Source: an uncultured Gammaproteobacteria bacterium
GTDB lineage: Bacteria > Pseudomonadota > Gammaproteobacteria > Nitrosococcales > Methylophagaceae
Assembly (NCBI GenBank): GCA_913058195.1
Contig: CAJXPP010000065.1
Coordinates: forward strand, 1 to 9,719
DNA: 9,719 bases
Direction: 5' to 3'
Under the pieces are notes generated by a model, which was not told the origin of the DNA, searched no databases, and saw only the letters and a program-made list of their open reading frames with translations. A program made the position numbers and the translations under genes. Shown piece by piece: positions 1 through 5,684 of this stretch. Each line of letters begins with the position of its first letter. The first letter of the stretch is position 1.

Positions 1-47
1 GAGATCATGCCTAGTCTCGTGGGCTCGGAGATGTGTATAAGAGACAG
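1..47 (+). other. Nextera i7 sequencing adapter (artefact)
   Basis: This is not genomic. Bases 1-5 match the end of the P7 oligo, 6-13 (CATGCCTA) match an i7 index as it reads in the adapter, and 14-47 are the Nextera read-2 transposase adapter. It ends in the 19-base Tn5 mosaic end AGATGTGTATAAGAGACAG at 29-47. The same 47 bases occur in reverse complement at the other end of the window. The adapter sequence is established knowledge; the match is read directly from the bases. Genomic sequence starts at 48. Confidence 0.98.
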
Positions 48-353
48 GTTATATATTCTGCTATCTGTTCTTTTTAAGCAATAATATGCTTTTTAATTGT
101 AAATTAAAACAATATTAGCAATTTAATTTCATCACGTTATCTCTATACTATTATCCATACCTTTTATTGATAGTGTTGGGAGCCAAAAGCTCTGTTTGAA
201 TTGGTATCGTAATGCCATTACCGATGGTGATATCGAGACTGATTAAGTTCAAATAAACCCTATTTGAAGATACAAACAAACGTTGAAGGACTGTTGGAAT
301 TACAGCAGCCTACTAGGTATGTTTTTTAAACCTTTAACTCAGGTAAAGATTTT
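48..353 (+). promoter_or_regulatory. leuA upstream region: possible promoter and leader
   Basis: This AT-rich stretch of 306 bases contains no convincing gene. A possible -10 element lies at 144-149 (TATACT) or 149-154 (TATTAT), but no good -35 sits at the right distance, so the promoter is tentative. Downstream of it the sequence becomes rich in inverted repeats, described as a separate leader feature. The leuA ribosome binding site is probably AGG at 341-343, ten bases before the ATG. No tRNA and no T-box core sequence (the conserved GGUGGNACCGCG-like element) is visible. Confidence 0.4.
177..311 (+). promoter_or_regulatory. Multi-hairpin leader RNA candidate upstream of leuA
   Basis: Four consecutive hairpins can be drawn by eye. 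(1) GGAGC 179-183 pairs with GCTCT 189-193. (2) GGTATC 203-208 pairs with GATATC 229-234, stacked on GCCAT 214-218 with ATGGT 224-228, with a five-base bulge at 209-213. (3) TTCAAATA 248-255 pairs perfectly with TATTTGAA 261-268. (4) AGG+CTGTTG 287-296 pairs with CAGCAGCCT 303-311, with one bulged A, followed ten bases later by six T's (322-327). TTTGAA at 195-200 is complementary to TTCAAA at 248-253, so it competes with hairpin 3. Alternative pairing of this kind is typical of attenuation or riboswitch-like control. No known class is recognised, and hairpin 4 is not a canonical terminator. Confidence 0.35.
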
Positions 354-2033
354 ATGATTACTAATCCAGCAGATAAATATCGACGTTTCAAATCGATTCA
401 GTTAAGTGACCGTCAATGGCCGAATAAGACTATTGAACACGCACCTATTTGGATGAGTACTGATCTGCGAGATGGTAATCAGGCATTAATCGACCCAATG
501 TCGGTTGAAACAAAAATGCGCTTTTTTAAACAGTTAGTTGAAATAGGATTCAAGGAGATTGAAGTCGGTTTCCCCTCAGCATCTGAGACAGATTTTAATT
601 TTGTACGTCGCTTGATTGAAGAAGGCCATATTCCTGATGATGTGACAATTGAGGTGTTAACTCAGGCACGTGAAGATTTAATCGCTAGTACGGTAAGTTC
701 ATTACAAGGTGCTAAAAGGGCGATTGTGCATATGTATAATCCAATAGCACCAGATTTTCGTGACATTGTGTATAAGACTGATAAAGCAGGTGTAAGGGCA
801 ATTGCCGAGCGCGGTACACAATGGGTGAAAGACTATACCGATAAATACCCTGAAACGGAGTGGATCTATCAATATTCACCGGAAGCATTTTCGAGTACTG
901 AAATTGAGTTTGCAAAAGAGGTGTGTGATGCCGTATCTGCTATTTGGCAACCAACAGCTAAACATAAAATGATCATTAATTTACCTGCTACGGTTGAGAT
1001 GGCAACGCCGAATACTTATGCCGATCAGATTGAGTGGATGCACCGAAACATGGATCGTCGAGACAGTATTATATTAAGTGTCCATCCTCATAATGATCGT
1101 GGTACTGCGGTTGCAGCAACTGAACTTGCCGTTATGGCTGGTGCTGATCGGGTTGAAGGCTGTTTATTTGGTAATGGTGAACGTACTGGTAATGTTGATT
1201 TAGTTACATTGGCTTTAAACCTCTATTCACAAGGTATTTCACCAAATTTAGATTTCAGTAAGCTTGATGAAGTGCGTCAGTTAGTAGAGCAATGTACACA
1301 CTTACCAGTGCATCCTCGCCATCCTTATGCAGGTGAATTAGTGTTTACTGCTTTTTCTGGTTCACACCAAGATGCGATTAAAAAAGGCTTTGCTCAACAA
1401 GATACTGATGGAGTTTGGAAAGTGCCCTATTTACCGATAGATCCTGCTGATGTTAATCGTAGCTATGAAGATGTGGTTCGCGTTAATAGCCAGTCTGGTA
1501 AAGGTGGAGTGAGCTTCTTATTGCAGCAAGAAACAGGTTTTGAATTGCCACGACGCTTGCAAATTGAGTTTAGTAAAGTGGTTCAAAAAGTCAGTGATAT
1601 TAGTGGTAAAGAAATCACCAGTACGGATATCGTTGATTTATTTGAAAGTGAATACCTTGCTGTTACCACACCCTATGACTATCACAGTAGTAAGATACAG
1701 AATGATAAAGGTATTGTTACCACGGGTATTATTGCTCATCATAATAATATTGAAACGCTATTCTCTGGCCAAGGAAACGGCCCAGTTGATGCCGCTGTCG
1801 ATGCCTTATCTATACAAATAGGCCAGCCTATTAGTGTAGTTGATTATCATGAACATGGTATTCAGTCAGGATCAGATTCTGAAGCAGTATGTTATGTTGA
1901 AATTAAAGTAGGTGATTTGCAGGCATTGCATGGTGTTGGTCAGGATAAAAACATCACCACTGCAGCAGTAAAAGCATTATTAAATGGTGTTAATCGTATG
2001 CTTAGTCAGCAACAACTAGCTCAAGTATCATAG
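354..2033 (+). CDS. leuA: 2-isopropylmalate synthase, long (type 2) form
   Basis: This cytoplasmic enzyme condenses acetyl-CoA with 2-oxoisovalerate to 2-isopropylmalate, the first committed step of leucine synthesis. The 559-residue protein shows the HMGL-like TIM barrel at about residues 30-310. DLRDGNQ (37-43) holds the catalytic Arg39 and metal ligand Asp40. HPHND (244-248) supplies His244 and His246, and GNGERTGN (273-280) ends in the ligand Asn280. FSGSHQDAIKKG (334-345) lies in the linker region. The C-terminal LeuA dimer/regulatory domain is about 440-555 and includes GNGPVDAAVDAL (474-485). Length and the N-terminal NPADKYRRF...DRQWPN pattern match the yeast/actinobacterial-like type-2 family rather than the short E. 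coli form. The ATG at 354 gives the expected family N-terminus and has AGG at 341-343. Family knowledge indicates leucine feedback inhibition; transcript-level control may come from the leader upstream. Confidence 0.97.
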   Translation: MITNPADKYRRFKSIQLSDRQWPNKTIEHAPIWMSTDLRDGNQALIDPMSVETKMRFFKQLVEIGFKEIEVGFPSASETDFNFVRRLIEEGHIPDDVTIEVLTQAREDLIASTVSSLQGAKRAIVHMYNPIAPDFRDIVYKTDKAGVRAIAERGTQWVKDYTDKYPETEWIYQYSPEAFSSTEIEFAKEVCDAVSAIWQPTAKHKMIINLPATVEMATPNTYADQIEWMHRNMDRRDSIILSVHPHNDRGTAVAATELAVMAGADRVEGCLFGNGERTGNVDLVTLALNLYSQGISPNLDFSKLDEVRQLVEQCTHLPVHPRHPYAGELVFTAFSGSHQDAIKKGFAQQDTDGVWKVPYLPIDPADVNRSYEDVVRVNSQSGKGGVSFLLQQETGFELPRRLQIEFSKVVQKVSDISGKEITSTDIVDLFESEYLAVTTPYDYHSSKIQNDKGIVTTGIIAHHNNIETLFSGQGNGPVDAAVDALSIQIGQPISVVDYHEHGIQSGSDSEAVCYVEIKVGDLQALHGVGQDKNITTAAVKALLNGVNRMLSQQQLAQVS

Positions 2034-2059
2034 ATATGTGCAATTAGGGAGAATGACGG

Positions 2060-2077
2060 TAGACTACAGTTAGTCTA
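2060..2077 (+). other. Intercistronic hairpin between leuA and the lipoprotein gene
   Basis: TAGACTA (2060-2066) and TAGTCTA (2071-2077) form a perfect seven-base stem with a CAGT loop. There is no T-tract after it, and the next gene's ribosome binding site (AGGAG, 2080-2084) follows immediately. It is therefore not a terminator. It could stabilise a processed leuA transcript or modulate access to the downstream start, but that is inference. Confidence 0.35.
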
Positions 2078-2090
2078 TTAGGAGAGTGGT

Positions 2091-2555
2091 ATGCGTTGGT
2101 TAAAACAGTTCCCGTATTTATTGTTATTGTTGTTATCAGCCTGTGCGACTCTTTCTCCCAATTATGAAAAACCACAGGTAAGTATTACGTCATTTTCTTT
2201 GGCACCAGAAACTGCTGGCATACCTAGCTTTAATATTGGTTTGAGAGTAGTAAACCCAAATAGTACAGCCTTACCTTTGGTTGGTATGAGCTATTCAGTA
2301 GAAGTAGAAGGTAATCGTATTTTAAGTGGCGCGGAGCCAAATTTACCAAAAATTGCAGCTTATGATACTGCAGATATTGTTATCCAAGCAACGCCTGATT
2401 TATTAGGCAGTGCCCGCTTAATTCAGCAATTATTATCAACAAAAAGCGACTCACTTAAATATCTCTTCAAAGCAAAATTGGATGCAGGAAGCTTAATACC
2501 TTATATCAATATTGAAGAAAGTGGTGATTTTGCTATTGAAGATATCAGTAAATAA
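2091..2555 (+). CDS. LEA2/WHy-domain lipoprotein (LEA14-like)
   Basis: This small predicted outer-membrane lipoprotein has 154 residues. The N-terminus has basic residues, then a run of leucines (10-15) and the lipobox LSAC with lipidated Cys18. The +2 residue is Ala, so no inner-membrane retention signal is present. Residues about 28-150 look like a single LEA2/water-stress-hypersensitive beta-sandwich: a beta strand (28-36), the typical VVNPNS segment (53-58), and GMSYSVEVEGNRILSG (65-80). Such domains are associated with desiccation or envelope stress in other organisms; the bacterial role is not established. It starts 57 bases after leuA, with a good AGGAG at 2080-2084 six bases before the ATG. 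It may be cotranscribed with leuA, but no functional link to leucine synthesis is evident. Confidence 0.8.
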   Translation: MRWLKQFPYLLLLLLSACATLSPNYEKPQVSITSFSLAPETAGIPSFNIGLRVVNPNSTALPLVGMSYSVEVEGNRILSGAEPNLPKIAAYDTADIVIQATPDLLGSARLIQQLLSTKSDSLKYLFKAKLDAGSLIPYINIEESGDFAIEDISK

Positions 2556-2635
2556 TCTGTCTAATTTAAGGGTAACAAGATAGTGTGAAATCAAATAATG
2601 ACTATAGCCCGTTATAAGGTCTTAGAAGTTTACTT

Positions 2636-3172
2636 CTACTGTAATTTATTGTCATGCGTAGCTGTAAGCCTGTTTAATTCTTTGTCATACATAGCGACTA
2701 ATAATAATGTGCCTTTATCATCGATACTAAACTGGCCGAAACGCGCTGCTTGATATACTTCGCCATGACCCTCCTGAAAGAAAAATGCATTTGTGGCAAA
2801 TTTCACTGCACCGTTTCGCACACGATACTGCATCAGTACTTCATTTTGGCTTAAAGCTTTATCGTTGGATAGTCGTTTAAAAGAGGCAATGTTTTGCTCG
2901 TTTAGACTGGCAACCACATACCCATCAGATGCATCTACATTATGATCCCAACTGCGGTTTTCACTTGTTTTGGGTAAGGCTTTATATACTTCATTAGCTA
3001 GACTAAAACGTAATGCCATATAGTCACCTTGCATTAAAGAACGTGGATCAACAGGTGCAAGGTGTAAATAAACAATCTTACCTTCAGCTAGGTGTTTTTC
3101 CTTAGCTGCAATAGACCAGTTCACCACAGCAAGAATGATAAGTAGAGCTGCGATAGCAATTTTACTAGACAT
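2636..3172 (-). CDS. GDYXXLXY family membrane-anchored protein
   Basis: This is a 178-residue protein of unknown function. One hydrophobic segment (about residues 5-22, IAIAALLIILAVVNWSI) should act as an uncleaved membrane anchor or signal, placing the rest in the periplasm. The family signature is at 49-56, GDYMALRF, preceded by DPRSLMQ (42-48). The last signature residue is Phe instead of the usual Tyr. A second conserved block near the C-terminus is FFFQEGHGEVYQAARFG (130-146), followed by a DDKGTLLLVAMYD strand pair (151-163). It is the last gene of a three-gene operon, starts inside the end of the DUF4401 gene (8-base overlap), and has a strong AAGGAG at 3180-3185. Family assignment rests on the signature and gene order; no biochemical role is known to me. 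Confidence 0.88.
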   Translation of the reverse strand: MSSKIAIAALLIILAVVNWSIAAKEKHLAEGKIVYLHLAPVDPRSLMQGDYMALRFSLANEVYKALPKTSENRSWDHNVDASDGYVVASLNEQNIASFKRLSNDKALSQNEVLMQYRVRNGAVKFATNAFFFQEGHGEVYQAARFGQFSIDDKGTLLLVAMYDKELNRLTATHDNKLQ

Positions 3173-4238
3173 TAGTAGGCTCCTTTACTTGAGGTATAAA
3201 TCGTAGCACTAGCCAGCGGCTAATCAATAAGCTTAGACCAAGGGTAAGCAATGTTGCTGACTTAGATAATAAGCTTGTATCAAGTTGGTAATAATAAGAT
3301 GAAATATAAAAAAGTATCGATACGATACCTAGCCCGAGCAAAACACGATTGCTGTTGGCAAAACCGAGTAATAAAATCACAACACCTATAGTAATACCTT
3401 GGGCCTCCATAGACACTGCACTTAAAATGAAGGCAGCTAGTAAGCTTATGACAGCTTGGTAACTAGAAATAGCCTGACCATGACGTCGTAGTAACTGCCA
3501 TACAACATAAAACAACACAGCTGCTGTCAGTGCTTCCCCCATCCAAGCTTGGAACAATAATTCAGCTGGCTCATTGCTTGAGCGCCAGAAGGTATCAATA
3601 GAATAACCATGCGTTGTGTTCTTGAGAGGAATAAGCGCGAGCACTAGCCCATAAGCAATAGCTTGAATTTTTCTTATATGCTGTGGGTAGCGAAACTCAT
3701 TAAGCCATAAGTAAGCCGTGATAAACAACACGACACCACTAATAATATAAGGCGCACCGAAAGAGACTAGTGCTATAGAAAAGCCAATGACAGAACTAAA
3801 AGAAGAAAATACGCGATGTACAAAGTTGGGTATGGTTATAGCGAGTGTTAACTGAAATACAGCAATGAGTAACCACGCTGCCTCAGTATTTTGATGTTCT
3901 AGACTATCAAAGATAGACCATATAACGAGAGCTTGACCAGCCAAACTTACTGCTAGTCCGAGATGTTCAAAGAACTCATTTTTAGGTAAGCGTAAAATTG
4001 AAAAAGCAATGCCAATCATTACGACACCAGCGATAAAGGCTGCCGCATTATTATCAATAATAAATTCAAAGCCAATCCCAACAAAACCAAGTAAGAAGAG
4101 GGCAGCAAGCCAACCAGAAAAAGCTAATAGTACTTTGACATACCAAGGTGAATCTAAGGTTTCGTATTCAGGGGATTCACCTTCAACCACAGCTGCTTGA
4201 AGTAAGCATGTCCATAATTGTTCATTTTGAACGCTCAT
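3165..4238 (-). CDS. DUF4401 polytopic membrane protein
   Basis: This is a 357-residue inner-membrane protein of unknown function. After a short polar N-terminus, the family hallmark SPWYVKVLLAFSGWLAALF (30-48) begins the first helix. About ten hydrophobic segments follow: roughly 35-60, 66-82, 92-110, 119-136, 146-157, 162-180, 191-204, 232-250, 260-275 and 281-345, the last containing two or three helices. The C-terminal block LGLGIVSILFYISSYYYQLD (301-320) with SKSATLLTLG (325-334) is typical of the family. The start codon overlaps the stop of the upstream DUF2157 gene as ATGA, with AGGAG at 4247-4251, which suggests translational coupling. The 3' end overlaps the GDYXXLXY gene by 8 bases. 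No catalytic motif is visible, and charged residues are sparse in the membrane portion. Confidence 0.88.
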   Translation of the reverse strand: MSVQNEQLWTCLLQAAVVEGESPEYETLDSPWYVKVLLAFSGWLAALFLLGFVGIGFEFIIDNNAAAFIAGVVMIGIAFSILRLPKNEFFEHLGLAVSLAGQALVIWSIFDSLEHQNTEAAWLLIAVFQLTLAITIPNFVHRVFSSFSSVIGFSIALVSFGAPYIISGVVLFITAYLWLNEFRYPQHIRKIQAIAYGLVLALIPLKNTTHGYSIDTFWRSSNEPAELLFQAWMGEALTAAVLFYVVWQLLRRHGQAISSYQAVISLLAAFILSAVSMEAQGITIGVVILLLGFANSNRVLLGLGIVSILFYISSYYYQLDTSLLSKSATLLTLGLSLLISRWLVLRFIPQVKEPTNV

Positions 4239-5206
4239 AGTCGTAACTCCTGATGGATATTCTTAAGCCAAATAGCAGCACCAGTACCCAAGCCAATAAT
4301 CACAATTGCTAGCAGTAAAAAAGCACTGGCATCACCATCGTCTAGTAGGTGTTTGCCCATGAAAGTAACGATGACAACAATAGCCGATAAAAAGCCACCG
4401 GCAAGCATGAATAGGTCTGGCTTAAGTTTTCGATATACCAAATACACACTCATTAACCAGCCTAGCCACATTAAGCAGCTGAGAGCTTGATTAGAGTTAG
4501 TTTCAAAAATGGCAAATAATACCAGCCACGTTATGGTAATGCCGCTAGCTAAGGCTAATAAACGTGTCGCCCACTGTTCTGATAAATAATGAAAAAAGGG
4601 CGTGAGGCTTTCCCAAACGATTAGAGCAAGGGTATTGAAAGTAAATAATAACCAGATAATGTCTGTTTCAGAAGCAAATATTAACCAGAGCACGCCTTGG
4701 AAGGTTTGGTAATAAAGCACTATTGATAGATTGAACAGTGCAAGGCAAACAATCCAGATGGCGGGGAAGCGGCTAATAACTGCCCAAGGCAACATTAATA
4801 AAGCCCAGTTAAAGAACAGCTGCCAAGGATCGGCGCCAGTTTGATAGGTTTGCCCATATAAGGCGAGCAATACGCCAAGAAAGAGTGTTGCTACAAGTAA
4901 GGAAACTTTACCAGAAGTAGTTTCTGCACCGAGCTTCCAGTAAGCAGTAATACAGAGAATCATTAATGCTTCCACCATGCCGAACTTAGCAAAGCGTCCT
5001 AATTCATCCCAGTTATAGGCAATAAAAAACATTACTGAAACGGCAATAGCCAGACCACCAAGCCACAGTAATAGAAGTTTAACAAAGCCTTGCCAATCTT
5101 TACCGGTGGGTGTGATTTTCGCTGCGGTAAGGGCTGCGCTTATTTTCTGTGGCGGGATGACTCCTTGTTCAACGAGATCAATGACTTGTTTACGATGTGA
5201 ACTCAT
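4235..5206 (-). CDS. DUF2157 polytopic membrane protein
   Basis: This is a 323-residue protein of unknown function and the first gene of the minus-strand trio. A soluble N-terminal helical segment (1-40, with the amphipathic stretch VIDLVEQGVIPPQKISAAL) precedes about ten transmembrane helices from residue 41 to 314. The DUF2157 signature FIAYNWDELGRFAKFG (61-76) follows helix 1, and a second conserved segment, YGQTYQTGADPWQLF (117-131), lies before the fourth helix. The ATG at 5206 is supported by AAGGAC at 5212-5217 five bases upstream. Family members occur with DUF4401 and GDYXXLXY partners in other proteobacteria (recalled family knowledge), as here. The overlap with DUF4401 implies that the two are made together and may form one membrane complex; that is inference. 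Confidence 0.88.
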   Translation of the reverse strand: MSSHRKQVIDLVEQGVIPPQKISAALTAAKITPTGKDWQGFVKLLLLWLGGLAIAVSVMFFIAYNWDELGRFAKFGMVEALMILCITAYWKLGAETTSGKVSLLVATLFLGVLLALYGQTYQTGADPWQLFFNWALLMLPWAVISRFPAIWIVCLALFNLSIVLYYQTFQGVLWLIFASETDIIWLLFTFNTLALIVWESLTPFFHYLSEQWATRLLALASGITITWLVLFAIFETNSNQALSCLMWLGWLMSVYLVYRKLKPDLFMLAGGFLSAIVVIVTFMGKHLLDDGDASAFLLLAIVIIGLGTGAAIWLKNIHQELRL

Positions 5207-5256
5207 TATTTGTCCTTAAGTGTTTTAACTCTGACAGTAATATTTATGTCAAAGGT

Positions 5257-5284
5257 ACAATAAAACCACCTATATTTCAGTCAA
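5257..5284 (-). promoter_or_regulatory. Possible promoter of the DUF2157-DUF4401-GDYXXLXY operon
   Basis: Read on the minus strand, TTGACT (5284-5279) and TATTGT (5262-5257) are separated by 16 bases, a reasonable sigma70-like pair about 50 bases before the start codon. A perfect eight-base inverted repeat, ATAAAACC/GGTTTTAT (5260-5267 and 5291-5298), flanks this element and could be an operator. A second perfect -35 hexamer, TTGACA (5252-5247), has only a poor -10 (GTTAAA), and its start point would fall on the ribosome binding site, so it is less likely. Confidence 0.3.
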
Positions 5285-5444
5285 TACAGAGGTTTTATCA
5301 GCAGCTAAATATCGATAGGATAATGTCCTTGGCTTACCTTTGCCTATCCAGATTATCAAATGTGTTTTCGACGAACATGTTAATAATAAGAAATACTGCT
5401 GTGTTTTTAAGCTATTAACAAGAAATTGATGGTTCTTTGAAATT

Positions 5445-5500
5445 CAGTTACTTGTATGAATGCTACGGTTACATATTTCCCTTATAGATTCAAGTAACTG
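5445..5500. repeat. 10-base perfect inverted repeat with 36-base centre
   Basis: CAGTTACTTG at 5445-5454 is the exact reverse complement of CAAGTAACTG at 5491-5500. In RNA the stem could be extended outward by two G-T pairs. The centre (5455-5490) shows only weak internal pairing. There is no T-tract directly after the stem, so it is not an obvious terminator. It could be part of a small RNA, a protein-binding dyad or the apbC 5' leader; nothing in the sequence decides between these. Confidence 0.55.
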
Positions 5501-5518
5501 GGGGAGTGTTGTAAGGTG

Positions 5519-5553
5519 ATATGGCTTCATATATAAGTAAAATATAGCCATAT
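5519..5553. repeat. 8-base perfect inverted repeat upstream of apbC
   Basis: ATATGGCT (5519-5526) and AGCCATAT (5546-5553) are exact reverse complements around a 19-base AT-rich centre that can itself pair (TATAT with ATATA). It lies 18 bases after the longer inverted repeat at 5445-5500. The two together give a tandem-hairpin region about 130 bases before apbC. Confidence 0.45.
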
Positions 5554-5684
5554 TTAATCAACATTAAATTGAATAAATACAATTCCCTATAACTTTTATG
5601 GATGAAGCAATAGCCTACACAGTATAGAATATATGGTTAATTATATTTAGCTACTAAACCCCACAGAATTCAAAGGAAGACAAG

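Larger units (their letters stand above)
5207..5684. other. Gene-free divergent intergenic region with several inverted repeats
   Basis: These 478 bases lie between two divergent transcription units. I see no recognisable protein or tRNA. An open frame at 5197-5418 (+) has no family resemblance and no convincing start context. The stretch contains several inverted repeats: 5260-5267/5291-5298, 5314-5319/5343-5348, 5319-5324/5352-5357, 5445-5454/5491-5500 and 5519-5526/5546-5553. The left part probably carries the promoter of the DUF2157 operon. The right part must carry the promoter of apbC, but I could not assign its -35/-10 with confidence; TAGAAT at 5625-5630 is the best -10 candidate, without a good -35. 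Confidence 0.6.

Noticed and set aside
86..118. 10-codon frame MLFNCKLKQY as a leucine leader peptide
   Set aside because: It lies upstream of the putative -10 element, has only two leucines and lacks a ribosome binding site.
177..318. T-box riboswitch upstream of leuA
   Set aside because: The conserved antiterminator T-box sequence is absent, and the stems do not form an evident specifier-loop Stem I.
287..327. Hairpin 287-311 plus six T's as an intrinsic terminator before leuA
   Set aside because: Ten bases separate the stem from the T-run, which is too far for a canonical intrinsic terminator; kept only as part of the leader description.
1540..1821. 93-codon open frame inside leuA, and similar internal or antisense frames in apbC, dcd and the WD40 gene
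   Set aside because: They overlap strongly supported genes in other frames and show composition and content expected of shadow frames.
2623..2638. TAGAAG/CTTCTA hairpin between the convergent genes as a bidirectional terminator
   Set aside because: The stem has six base pairs, only two of them G-C, no T-tract follows on either strand, and it overlaps the stop codon of the GDYXXLXY gene.
5197..5418. Open frame of 73 codons on the + strand in the intergenic region
   Set aside because: It has no recognisable domain and no good ribosome binding site, overlaps the start of the DUF2157 gene on the other strand, and covers that gene's likely promoter.
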